From Spodoptera frugiperda (lineage: Eukaryota > Arthropoda > Insecta > Lepidoptera > Noctuidae), in contig NC_064237.1 of the NCBI RefSeq assembly GCF_023101765.2, positions 10,139,649-10,203,648 on the forward strand: 64,000 bases of DNA, written 5' to 3'. Below the pieces are notes generated by a model, which had not been told where the DNA came from, did not search any database, and saw only the letters and a list, made by a program, of their open reading frames with translations. Of this stretch, positions 36,004 to 47,077 are shown in pieces (position 1 is the first letter of the stretch; the number at the start of each line of letters is the position of its first letter). A program made the translations under genes and the position numbers.

Positions 36004-36105
36004 CTATGGGATAGGGGACGGATCACCCGACAGTAAGCGATGAGCGCCGCCCATGGACACCCGCAACGCCAGAGAACCACAGATGCGTTGCCGTCCTTTT
36101 AAAAT
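36004..36105 (-). repeat. CGGCTCGACCGG family, 3' end fragment, minus
   Basis: Complement shows GCGTTGCGGGTGTCCATGGG, GGCGGCGCTCATCGCTTAC and GGGTGATCCGT, the distal part of the family. Confidence 0.7.
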
Positions 36106-37654
36106 GGAATATGAAGTCTCCATCTATGTTGGATACATACTCAAAAATATACATCGATACTCAGCTATGGTTCTGATTGTTCAGAAAAATTATACATAAT
36201 TGCAATAAGGTACTTATTATATTTTGGTTTCAGAGCTCATTATCTCAATGTTTTTTCACAAAACGTAAACTTCGAGTGAAGGATTACGTATCCACAGTAT
36301 TTTCGGCACAGCATGTCCAAGCTTTAGGGCACGGTCCGTGCATCGGGCATATGGATAGCCAAGGGATTACCGATATGAAACTTGACTGAATGAAACCGTA
36401 TTCGATATACAACTGTATTCGATACTCGTTTCACTACATTTTAAACGAAATACATTTCAAATAAGTTTTTTATAAGAAAATGTTATTTTCAAATCGTATT
36501 TAGATTAATCGGCTTTTGGAAAACAACAATTTTTCAAGTTAATGGATGTTTTATTGGTGTTTGTTGTATACGTAAAATGCGTTTTAGTCTTATTTATGTG
36601 GATTTATTTTTATTTGTTGAGCGAATTGGTGCCTTATTTTAAATAAAATGTGACCTAAAAATCTTTTAATTTATTTACTTCGTTGCAATATTACTCCTAT
36701 GATTTGAACAAAAAATCTTTTTAGCATTGGCTTAAAAATTCTAACCTCACACTTTGATAAAAATTAGAGAACACACGCAGAACTATTAGACAATAATTTT
36801 AATAAAAAAAAACAATACGTTCTACATAATGTTGTATTCCTTTTACAGAAACAATGTACCTAAATTAAATCCATCTATTTTTAGTGAATCAAGTTCTAAA
36901 ACACAATATATCATTGTGTGGACCTCTGACGTGTGCATACTTCATGAGAACCAGTTCAAAACAAGTAATTAATATTTCAATACAATAGCTCCATTTCCCA
37001 TGTTCCGCGACCAACATAATGCGTCAAAAGTAAACTGTGAAGTAATTCGTTTAAACATTATTAAACTTGAATATACACAAACATATTATTTATTGTTAAG
37101 AATTTAATTACGTCATTGTAATACACCACTTTTTATAAATACTAAATATTCTTATGTAATGGAAAAATACTGATTACCGTAAACATAGCTATTATGAATA
37201 GGTATTTAAAAATATTAGGCATTTACAAATTGTTAATTATTTATGCACGTATTTTTATTTTTGGCTAAAATGTTTTATAGAATAAAGTGATTATAAAGAT
37301 AATTATTTTAAATGCGGCAAATGGTTTTGTCTGCACTAGATGTGTTTTCAAGTAGGTAATAAAACTAAATGCTTATTGTGCCATGTGCTACTTGCAGTCC
37401 AAGACTGACTGGTTATTTCTGCATGAGGTTTATAAGTACTTGGAATGCCAAGCCATGCCAATAGTATACTTTTTGATGCCTTTTTCCATATTCAGGATTA
37501 TGTACCACTGTGTCGTCACAACACTTTAGGAAAGATGATAGTTTTGGCTTCTATTCAATTAAATAAACACTACGAATCATAATGACAATAGAAGTTATAC
37601 ATGACGTAGTTTCATCTTATCTGAGGATTTGGGTAATAATCAATTATTTCTATT
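36106..37654. other. Non-coding stretch
   Basis: No gene signal. Confidence 0.5.
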
Positions 37655-37722
37655 GAATAGAGGGACACGAGCAGACGAATCACCTGATGGTAAGCGATCA
37701 GCGCCGCCTATAGACACCACCA
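37655..37722 (-). repeat. CGGCTCGACCGG family, short 3' fragment, minus
   Basis: Complement reads GGTGTCTATAGGCGGCGC, GATCGCTTACCATCAGG and TGATTCGTCTGCTCGTG. Confidence 0.7.
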
Positions 37723-37967
37723 GATTACGTCAATCTATTCGCAAATTACGTGCTGACGCATTTGCAACATCTAAATCGCATCGTAACGTCTAAATCAGAC
37801 ACGATTTCAGAGTCTAGACAACTTCAATAATAAAACAATTAAAATAGAGATAAGCTTTTCGGAAAACGCATTGAATTTAACTCAAGTTTTTTCCTGTATA
37901 AAACGAAGTCAAACAGTTCACAAAACATGTAGAATACTCCTTAACCTTGTTACTATGGGCTATATTA

Positions 37968-38117
37968 GATCCGGAGCTGCGGACTACCTAGCGGGTTTAC
38001 CGGGGCTCCGGCTAGAAAAGCAGAAGTAGGAACGGGGTGGTTTAATCAGTAAGAGTCTGACACTCCCTCCCGCCTCGCCCAAAAGTTATTGGATGATTTT
38101 TCACCCTCAGAAAAAAA
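37968..38117 (+). mobile_element. Truncated R1-like 3' tail with target duplication
   Basis: CCGGAGCTGCGGACTACC to a terminal A run. An 11-bp duplication GGGCTATATTA flanks it (37957-37967, 38118-38128), showing independent target-primed insertion of a 150-bp tail. Confidence 0.93.
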
Positions 38118-38128
38118 GGGCTATATTA

Positions 38129-39437
38129 AACACACGAGTGACACTCGTACATCTAGAAAATAATATGTACAACAGAATTCTTGAAACGGGAGAATATTCG
38201 TAAAACATGTATACTTAGAAGGTACTTAAACAAAAAACACAAAAAGGTACTTCGATGTTCCAATACCAAGAGGAATATCTAATGGCACTTCACTCAGTAG
38301 GTAACCGTTATCTCAATAAATGCAGGTCTCTTACTGGCTGTCGCACTCTGATTTACAACGTCCTTGAGACTGAAATAGATTTATGTCTCGGAAAATGTGA
38401 TAAATATAGGTATAGCTATTATCTACTAGGTATTTGAATTGAGTTTTAACAGTTCATTAGCAGTTTGAGAGGAGTAAGTATATTTTAAATAGCTAGTTTT
38501 TGATAAATGGGAAACCTTCAAAAGTCGCCTAACTTTTTGAGGTTAAAGGCCTAGAGAGTGTGGGGTTTTTACGTCACTAAAACTACCCCAATGACCACCC
38601 TCTGCATCTGTAAGGGACATCGGGTCCTCTGAATAGACCTGCTTCGAAGCCCCCACGGTGCAACGCCTGTTACAGAACATCCCTAAGGTAAATAGCTGCC
38701 CTAAGTTTTGTTATTTGGTTACTAATAAATAATTTCGAAATAGAAAAGCTCTATTATGCTGTACCCAACCCGACTGACAACGCAGAAATACAATGTGACT
38801 ACTGAACAACAAGTTTCGGGTAACTCAACGCAAACAACAAGCTTATTGTAGTATCACAACAAATAATGCACAAGAAAATGTAAACAGTCACATAATTCCA
38901 CTGACCTACTTAAAATAAAAACGACAAAAAACAATAAATGATAAGTTACACAAAAACTGTAGTCGACTTACTAAGAATTGTACAATAAATTCACTATCGT
39001 TCCCCATTACAAAAGTTCGGTGCAACCGCAAACGGTAGTCTATGGCTTATATACAAAAGCGGGTACGTTGCAACGCTGTAGCATTCTTTAATTAAAATTA
39101 TATCCAGCTTTTTGGTGAAATGTTCCTGTTTCGAGTTAGTTAGTTCATTTGTTTTTGTCTGAGAATACAACAGCGCATGTTTAACACAAAACTGTACGCT
39201 AGTTGGGTATTTGTGATTTAATTAGATTGTGTTCGGAGAATGAAACAGGGTTTCATACATTGCCAGTACGATTAATTAATTATGTTAATGATATGGAGAC
39301 TATGCTGCAAGGCTGTCTGATATTCAGAAGATATACGTTGTAAGTTACAAATTGGAGATTTGTAACGTATTCTTTCTTCATATGAGAACAGGTCATTTCT
39401 TGCCATAGATAATTAAGTAATATAAGACATAATTAAG
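38129..39437. other. Non-coding stretch
   Basis: No gene recognised. Confidence 0.5.
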
Positions 39438-39715
39438 TGTGGGAGAGCCATGCTTCGAAACGAATGGGCCGGCTCGACCGGATACACAGAAAACCGACGT
39501 GAAACATCGCTTGCGTTGTATTTCGTTGTAACGGAGGCACAATTACCCAATCTTTCTAATCCCCGATTCCCCAACACCCCCAAAAGGCATTATCCCCAAA
39601 GGCCGGCAACGCACTTGCAACGCCTCTGGTGTTTCGTGTGTCCATTGGTGCTGGCGACTGCTTGTCATCAGCTGATCCGCCTGCTCTTTTACCGGCTTAT
39701 ACCATAAATGATATA
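39438..39715 (+). repeat. CGGCTCGACCGG family, near-full copy
   Basis: GGGAGAGCCATGCTTCG start, GGCCGGCTCGACCGG, AACGCTTGCGTTG-type core, AAAGGCCGGCAACGCACTTG and ACCGGCTTATACCATAA end. Confidence 0.85.
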
Positions 39716-39780
39716 GGTCTGATAATAAAAATCCTAATCTTATGATATAACAGTATATTTTACAAAGTTAAGTTTTGTAT

Positions 39781-39786
39781 TTTATT
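39781..39786 (-). promoter_or_regulatory. Poly(A) signal AATAAA
   Basis: AATAAA on the minus strand, about 30 nt after the TAA of the exon at 39816-39978. Confidence 0.7.
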
Positions 39787-39815
39787 AAATAATTACTTGT
39801 CCTTATTATTAATTT

Positions 39816-39978
39816 TTACTCATGAAGTCTTAACACTGGTTTGTTATTAAAAGTAATTTCTTCGAATCCGGCAAAAGGTGTGGAATAAGAGTCGAAGTAT
39901 CTTCTAACTGGCCTGTCTCCTTTATTCATCAGCCTCACAAGAGATTCCAACAACTCCATTTGGTCTATAGTTCTCTGG
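39816..39978 (-). CDS. Terminal exon of an unrecognised host gene
   Basis: The minus strand has an acceptor TTTTGTTACAG, then an open exon of 163 nt to a TAA (39818-39816), then AATAAA 30 nt on. It codes (S)QRTIDQMELLESLVRLMNK, then a basic/aromatic stretch and the C-terminus KPVLRLHE. The split codon AG|C joins exactly with the exon at 41612-41697 (intron about 1.63 kb). Together they give about 82 residues of C-terminus with no transmembrane segment. I do not recognise the family. Codon and residue use look like a real soluble protein, unlike the repeat frames nearby. Earlier exons were not found, so they may lie beyond large introns. Confidence 0.7.
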
Positions 39979-41611
39979 CTGTAACAAAATAAAAATATTA
40001 TAGTCAATTATATGTTTTGTTAAACTCAAAAGGATTTAGGAAACAAAGTGCTTACAGAAACGTAATAATGGTTGTGTCATTTCGTTATGATATTTTGCTG
40101 GAGCGCATTCAATTAACAGTCTAAAATGTCACTCTGTAAAGGATCTATACCTTCTGATTATTTTTATTAGCAAGTTGGATTACGGTAGTACGCGTTACCA
40201 CCTATTAGTATTACTACTGTTCTGAGAAACAAAACATATCATCTCGCTTTAACTTTAACGTGCAGACGTTCCAAATTTACCAACGTATGACATTATAGTG
40301 TCTTTAGTATATGAAAATGAGGTCACCATTCCTTATAATATTAGGTATCAAAACATAATTTATACATCAAAGTACTTTGAATATTTCAACTCTTAATTCA
40401 ATAAATCAATCGCTACTTAAATACGTAAATCAATCAACCTTTTAAATTTAACCGAAATGCATAAGAATGGGTCACGAATAAATCAGGGATTCTCTGAATT
40501 CCTTTGGGGATAATGAAATCACGAATGACATGGTACATTTGCCTTGATTCCGCGTTTACAGAGTAAAATTGGTGAATCAACTTGATTTTCTTTCTTTTTT
40601 TTTCTACGCGACCGAATTTGGGAATTTGAACCGTATTAAAACGGTGAGCAATGTCAATTTGTACTGTGTGTTGGTTTTACGGAATAATGTACTTAGTTTG
40701 GTTTGTGAAGAGTTGGAGACGAATCTAAACTTTATTTGTAGTACGATAAGGTCTTGTTGAAAAATTGTTGGACACCTATCCTATGTACTACTTGTACTAG
40801 AATCTTGTTCTTTGATTTTAAGCATCGGGTTGAAATTCACTTTTATAACCACTACTTATACTAACAGAGCAGTATATAAGAAGTCTTGTTATCCGTTTAC
40901 GCTACAAATTATCCACAGCTCCATTTTCACACATGGTATATTTTTATTACTTACAAAATGTGTCAAACTTTCCTAAATGAAATTAAAAGTTGGCCGGTAG
41001 TTTGCTTTTGTCGCCCGTAAAAAAAAGCAAAATTATTAAAAAGTTTTAATTGCCAATCCGGTGTCTGCTATGTTAAACGGCTGGCACTTACCTCACAAAC
41101 GTGTGTGTTCATACATTTTGCGTGGATTAATGCATATTTAATTCTACACCGACATGATATGTGACTGTTCCTTTTAGAATGGGGTTCAAACAAATATAGG
41201 ACTAAAAATGTGTAACTTTAGGTCGCTATTTGTTTGTTACAATGCTGGTTTCTTGACTATTATCCATTGCTAAGGGCTAAAACTACTTGACTGTTTGTTT
41301 CACAAGATTAAAGCTTTTCTTTTAATTTTGTATCTAAACAAACTAAAAATTACTATATCTTTTAAATATGATCTACAGTTTGCTTTGATTAGAAAATCAA
41401 GAATTATTCTGTGTATTATGTATAGCTTTCTATTACCGACGATTTTAAATGAGATATCGGTTCAAACTTCGGTCTAGTATTAATTAAGTGTTGGTTTCAC
41501 AAGATTAAAGATTTCCTTTCAATTTTGTATCTAAACAAATAAACCAAAAATTACTAAAATGTTATGTTATCTACCTATGTTATACCTTTTAAAAATACAA
41601 TACATACGTAC
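39979..41611 (-). other. Intron of the unrecognised gene
   Basis: Begins GTACGT at the donor (41611) and ends TTACAG at the acceptor. Holds a local tandem duplication at 41298-41560 and no other recognised element. Confidence 0.65.
41298..41560 (+). repeat. Imperfect tandem duplication, period about 200 bp
   Basis: TTCACAAGATTAAAG, AATTTTGTATCTAAACAAA and AAAAATTACTA occur at 41299 and again near 41496. The middle part (41385-41495) is also duplicated at 46558-46670. Confidence 0.85.
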
Positions 41612-41697
41612 CTTATCGTCACAAGATCCATTTCATCAAAAAACACGATCGAATCATTTTGATGTTGGGCTTCTACATTTAACATCTGCATTCCAAT
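41612..41697 (-). CDS. Penultimate exon of the unrecognised host gene
   Basis: Acceptor TTTTTACTTTCAG, 86-nt open exon, donor AAG|GTACGT. It codes IGMQMLNVEAQHQNDSIVF, then FDEMDLVTI, and starts in phase 0. The SIVFFDEMD run looks like a Walker B-type strand plus acidic pair, but no other ATPase motif is seen, so I do not assign a function. Strength of both splice sites and the phase match with 39816-39978 support it. Confidence 0.68.
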
Positions 41698-42481
41698 CTG
41701 AAAGTAAAAATTGCCATTTACAACATAAGTCCAGGTTAATGTAGGTAAATGTAGTATAGAACACCTAACAAAAAGTAAGTCGTATAAAGTCACACAGTTA
41801 CTTCAAACTTCATTTGTTTTGAATTTTCAGTAACATTATTTGGACCCATGGGTCAACATACTAAATGGCATTTATATTATAGTGCCAATTAAAAAAAAAT
41901 ACAACAATAAATACTTGATTTCAAAAACAATGTTCTAGTTTAAAACTGTGGTCTATATTATATTTTATTTATTTATATAAACTTCATGTACAAATAACAA
42001 AGAAATAATTGTACATAAGGACTTAATGCCATTGTCAACCAGTCATCCACAGGGTAATTTATTTTCAATTTGTTTCAGACTAAGAACTAACATTTTAATG
42101 CAAAGAAACTGTTTTAATTAGGACTCGTGTTTCGACAGTTTTCAAGTGACAGTTCAAGGAATTTTAAGTCTCATTCCGTTTGAATACGACTTTAAATTAC
42201 TCTAACCACCAACAATATAACAATGTATCAAATCTAAATATGTATCAAATCTTCATTCAAGTAAAATGCACTAAACATGAAAACAGTCACCAGTCTAAGA
42301 ACTTCAAGTAAAACACAGATATCTATTGCGCAAAATAAATCAAGTAAATACGTAAAAGATTTAACAAAACATTTTTTTAATCGATTACAACTTGTTCATA
42401 ATTAATTTTCTATTTCTCAATAGTGATGATAGGTTAATCTGATCTGAACATAGCGCCTAAGGGACTAATTTTATTATACTA
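41698..42481. other. Non-coding stretch, probably intronic
   Basis: Upstream of the exon on the minus strand; no further exon recognised. Confidence 0.45.
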
Positions 42482-42558
42482 CTAGCTTTTGCCCGCGACT
42501 TCGTTCGCGTGGAATAGTGACTTCCGGCAAATTTTTGGTTTTAACCACATAGTTCCCA

Positions 42559-42600
42559 TAGCTATAGGCTGATGATGATGATGATGATGATGAGTTCCCG
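42559..42600 (+). repeat. Short GAT-rich insertion with duplicated AGTTCCC
   Basis: Copies A and B read AGTTCCCGATCTCG. Copy C reads AGTTCCC, then about 42 bp containing seven GAT units, then AGTTCCC and GATCTCG. Confidence 0.85.
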
Positions 42601-43588
42601 ATCTCGCGGGATCTCTTCAAAAATGAGATGTGGAAGATATTCCAGGGAACTCTTTAAAAATCAACATAATGAGCTCTGCGTTTGATTTTAATAGATGTAT
42701 ACTCACTTAGGGCATTGAAAAAATAGTTTAAAAACGGACTTTAACTAAAGAAATATTATAATCTTTCCGAACTTAAGATGAAAACTAAAGAAAGCTACGA
42801 ATTACGAATTTATAACAATTAAAAAAGAAATTATATTAGAACCTATCCTTTATGCTATAATAACCAAGCTTAAACTAAATAATTTAAAAGAAACGACTTA
42901 AATCTAATCTAATAAATTTATAAATTAGACTTACAATTTTATTAAAAAAACTAACTACAGTAACTACTAATAATCGATATCAAACTAAACCTACGTTAAA
43001 AAGTTTAACCAGAAAACCAGGAAAACCCAACAAATAAACTTATTAATTGACAAATACAACGAAACCAATTTAGAATATACGAAACAGCAGGACCACTACA
43101 GACAAATAATCATACGACTGATAATACACATTTTCTACAATAGTACCGAAGCGCTCGGCCGATACCCAACCAAATAATTGTAACAAAACCATAGCGCAAT
43201 CTATTTCGATCCCAACGCCATCTATCGATGATAAAGACAACTTGGATTATTTATTTATACTCCGTTCGGGCATTTTCTTTGTACTAAAAGTTTAATTATA
43301 TTGATATAATTTTTTTCATACCTTTTTACTATTTGTTAACTTTTTTTCGATGAATTAAACCAATAACATGAACCGAAGTCGTGTAACGATCGACATAGAA
43401 TTATCTATACTCCGTAAGAGCGTTTTCTTTGTACTAAAAGTTGTATTATGTTATATTTTTCATTGCTTTTTACAATTTTGTAAAAACAAATTTCCAATGA
43501 ATTAAAACAATAACATGAACTGAACAATTGTAATTACACCATTGCGCGATCAACGCCATCTATCTACGGAGTATAGGAACAGCCCGAC

Positions 43589-43627
43589 ATTGTTCAATTC
43601 CGTACTATAAGTACGAAATTGAACAAT
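43589..43627. repeat. Hairpin before the pentanucleotide array
   Basis: 18-nt arms (ATTGTTCAATTCCGTACT and complement) with one mismatch and a 3-nt loop. Confidence 0.88.
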
Positions 43628-43670
43628 AGATGGCGCTGTATGTCCGGAATAAATTTATTTTTTATTTTAT

Positions 43671-44915
43671 TTTTATTTTATTTTATTTTATTTTATTTTA
43701 TTTTATTTTATTTTATTTTATTTTATTTTATTTTATTTTATTTTATTTTATTTTATTTTATTTTATTTTATTTTATTTTATTTTATTTTATTTTATTTTA
43801 TTTTATTTTATTTTATTTTATTTTATTTTATTTTATTTTATTTTATTTTATTTTATTTTATTTTATTTTATTTTATTTTATTTTATTTTATTTTATTTTA
43901 TTTTATTTTATTTTATTTTATTTTATTTCATTTCATTTCATTTTATTTCATTTCATTTAATTTCATCTTATTTTATTTTATTTTATTTCATTTCATTTCA
44001 TTTCATTTCATTTCATTTCATTTCATTTCATTTCATTTCATTTCATTTCATTTCATTTCATTTCATTTCATTTCATTTCATTTCATTTCATTTCATTTCA
44101 TTTCATTTCATTTCATTTCATTTCATTTCATTTCATTTCATTTCATTTCATTTCATTTCATTTCATTTCATTTCATTTCATTTCATTTCATTTCATTTCA
44201 TTTCATTTCATTTCATTTCATTTCATTTCATTTCATTTCATTTCATTTCATTTCATTTCATTTCATTTCATTTCATTTCATTTCATTTTATTTTATTTTA
44301 TTTTATTTTATTTTATTTTATTTTATTTTATTTTATTTTATTTTATTTTATTTTATTTTATTTTATTTTATTTTTATTTTATTTTTATTTTGTTTTTATT
44401 TTTATTTTATTTTTATTTTATTTTTATCTTATTTTTATTTTATTTTTATTTTATTTTTATTTTATTTTTATTTTATTTTTATTTTATTTTTATTTTATTT
44501 TTATTTTATTTTTATTTTATTTTTATTTTATTTTTATTTTATTTTTATTTTATTTTATTTTATTTTATTTTATTTTATTTTATTTTATTTTATTTTATTT
44601 TATTTCATTTTATTTTATTTTATTTTATTTTATTTTATTTTATTTTATTTTATTTTATTTTATTTTATTTTATTTTATTTTATTTTATTTTATTTTATTT
44701 TATTTTATTTTTATTTTATTTTTATTTTTATTTTATTTTTATTTTATTTTTATTTTTATTTTATTTTATTTTATTTTATTTTATTTTTATTTTATTTTTA
44801 TTTTATTTTTATTTTATTTTTATTTTATTTTTATTTTATTTTTATTTTATTTTTATTTTATTTTTATTTTATTTTTATTTTATTTTTATTTTATTTTATT
44901 TTTATTTTATTTTTT
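43671..44915 (+). repeat. TTTTA/TTTCA pentanucleotide array, about 1.25 kb
   Basis: Blocks in order: 51 perfect TTTTA units (43671-43925); a mixed 60-bp junction; 60 perfect TTTCA units (43986-44285); 17 TTTTA units (44286-44370); then alternating TTTTA and TTTTTA units (11-bp period) with further TTTTA blocks to 44915. It replaces an AT-rich TTATTTCTTATTTTTATTTT stretch of copy A near 12466. Long FILFYF/FISFHF frames across it are translation of the array, not a protein gene. Confidence 0.97.
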
Positions 44916-44977
44916 GATTTTTGAAATAAAAATATATCTATGTCCTTTCTAAGGTTCTAAACTATATCTGTACCAAA

Positions 44978-45848
44978 GGACATCAACCACTTTGTATGGC
45001 GTTTGGGCTTGAACATGAACATGAAAATATTGTACTATTTTTTACTTTATTGAGCGGCTTACAGTACAAAGAAAACGTATAGATAAGAAACTTTGTATCA
45101 AATTAATAATTAAACATAATATATGAAAAAACTTCAACACTTTAAAATAAATCGTTTATTTGTGAAACTATTCATTTTCATAATGTTAACAAAACATTTT
45201 CTAGAAACTGAGCTGGTGGAGTTACATTTTCATGCCTTGCCCAACTTAAATACCATATCACAGACATGATATGAGCGCAGCAACCACTTACACTTACTTA
45301 CTTAATGACTTACCACTTGTGGTGCGATCCCTTGCAGTATAACTCGCTGCACTTCCACAAGATTAACATTGTGTCTTCTCCTGTGAGTGATTTCAGTTCC
45401 ACAAATGACACAATATATAGATTCACTAGGCAAAATCGGAAAGTCCAAGTTTACGGGGTCGTCGTCATGTAAAGCGGCTTCGTTGCCAGGGTTAACGTTT
45501 GAGCGGGTACCAAAATAATAAAAAGTGAGTCCAAGAGTGAGCCGGGGTCATCGGATAGAAAATCACCAGAATCCATTTTGAATAGCACAGTCGTCAAAAA
45601 TAGCCAAAATCGAAATAATATTCACAATATAATACGAAAAAGAACTGTCACAAAACTGTTGTCATGGTAGTGTCACCAATAATAACAATAATCAATTACA
45701 AAACTGTTTTTATTCTTATTTAATATTATTTATATTTACACTCCCGAATAGAAATCAAAATTCATTAAATATTATTATTAAATTATTTGTGAACTTCTTT
45801 TTTCTCAATACAGCTGTTCAAAACTCTAGCCCATTTTGGTTGATGTCC
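44978..45848. mobile_element. Spy-like DNA transposon, deletion derivative
   Basis: 871 bp with 12-bp terminal inverted repeats GGACATCAACCA. It lies exactly between AAA (44975-44977) and TTT (45849-45851). Copy A has the uninterrupted AAATTT at 12547-12552 in the same context (CTGTACC before, CAACCAAATCCG after), so nothing was duplicated or lost. Precise insertion into AAATTT without target duplication is the hallmark described for Spy transposons. Too short for a whole transposase. Confidence 0.85.
45314..45576 (-). pseudogene. N-terminal coding remnant in the Spy-like element
   Basis: The minus strand starts with ATG at 45576 (MDSGDFLSDDPGSLLDS), shifts frame once, then reads NEAALHDDDPVNLDFPILP and SESIYCVICGTEITHRRRH up to a donor-like GTG|GTAAGT at 45314-45308. 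The acidic N-terminus, Cys-Val-Ile-Cys with a following His, and the splice donor suggest exon 1 of a former transposase. The DDE catalytic core is missing. Confidence 0.5.
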
Positions 45849-46048
45849 TTTCAACCAAATCCGTCAAATAGTTGCGGAGATTAATGGTATAAGCATAGAA
45901 TGTTCGACGTGATTCTTTAATTTGACATAACTTTTTTATTTATGAACCGATTGACATGAAACAAACACTAAATGTAAATTTAAGCATCCCACAATATATT
46001 CGTGAAAACCGCATCCAACTCGGATCAGCTGTTTCTGAGATTAGCGCG

Positions 46049-46111
46049 CACAGACGAACAGACAAACAGACAAACAGACAAACAGACAAACAGACAAACA
46101 GACAAACAGAC
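46049..46111 (+). repeat. ACAAACAG octamer array, copy C, about 7 units
   Basis: Same position in the repeat as the arrays in copies A and B. Confidence 0.93.
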
Positions 46112-46234
46112 AAAAAAAAAGTTAATTACATTTTTGGGTTCGACATCGACATAACAATAACCCCTGCTATTTTTTTTATTTTTATTTTCAATGTACAGAC
46201 AGCACTTTTCTACGATTTTATTATATGTATAGAT

Positions 46235-46555
46235 AATAGGATAAATAATTTTACCATAACAAGAGTAATAGCACTTTGAGCTACACGTAATACTTTGTTC
46301 CTCATTTTTTTCATGAACTTTGTAAACAAAACGTTTCCTTTCTCTTTTATAACTCACATTTTATGTGCACTTCATTTTCTTTGAAAACTACATATTATAT
46401 TGCGTCTACGGTTTTATAGTTCATTGGCAGTAAAAAAGTTATTATTTGTTACAGAACTTATTACCGCTTTATAAACATTTTATTTGTATTATTACAGGTA
46501 CCAATTTAACTATGATTTTATTGGATAGAGATTTAATTATGTATACACGAACTAT
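46235..46555. other. Non-coding stretch
   Basis: No gene signal. Confidence 0.5.
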
Positions 46556-46557
46556 AT

Positions 46558-46670
46558 TTACATTTTGCTTTGATTAGAAAATCAAGAATTATTCTGTGTA
46601 TTATGTATAGCTTTCTATTACCGACGATTTTAGTATTAATTTCGGGTCTAGTATTAATTAAGTGTTGGTA
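46558..46670 (+). repeat. Second copy of the 41385-41495 segment
   Basis: About 75 bp identical (TTGCTTTGATTAGAAAATCA onward), then a short internal difference, then CTAGTATTAATTAAGTGTTGG in both. The two copies bracket dispersed-repeat copy C. Confidence 0.9.
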
Positions 46671-46780
46671 AATTCTCGACAAGCACAAGAGTGGGAATTT
46701 GTAATGAACATTTTTTTTAATTCAATTAAATGAATAATTGTCATATATAGTAAAAAAGTATATTCGGTAGGTATGTACGT

Positions 46781-47077
46781 ACATGAAGCAAGTACAAAGA
46801 GAAAATGCCAAAATTTGATTGTGCTCTGTGAAAAACAAATAGGCCCTGCCCAATGATATTATAAGCAAAAAGGTGTAGATAGGTTATAAGCGCTCAGAAA
46901 GTGGCACATTAAAATGTGGACAATTGGCAACGTGTTTGTAGTATGGGAGCAGTCCCATACTATGTTTGAAAATAGAGAGATGCGTGGCTTGTAACGTCTG
47001 GCGCTCCCTGTAAAGTGCCATGAATTATGTTAAAGGGAAATTCGTTATGACATCTCCTTTTTGTATTTGCTTCATGG
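46781..47077. mobile_element. MITE, CCATGAAGCAAGTAC family, copy 2
   Basis: Inverted ends as in 31301-31590. Flanked by the 6-bp direct repeat GTACGT (46775-46780, 47078-47083). A TATGGGAGCAGTCCCATA hairpin is in the middle. Confidence 0.87.

Larger units (their letters stand above)
42482..46234 (+). mobile_element. Dispersed repeat copy C, greatly enlarged
   Basis: Same ends and order as copies A and B. It carries three additions: a GAT-rich insertion at about 42559-42600 between two AGTTCCC words, the pentanucleotide array 43671-44915, and the Spy-like insertion 44978-45848. Without them it would be near the length of copy A. Confidence 0.9.

Noticed and set aside
41612..41697. Assigning the host gene to an AAA ATPase from the IVFFDEMD run
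   Set aside because: Only a Walker B-like strand is visible; no Walker A or sensor motif, so the assignment would be unsupported.
43619..44952. 440- and 175-codon FILFYF/FISFHF frames
   Set aside because: They are translations of the pentanucleotide array; all frames are open because the unit has no stop on this strand.
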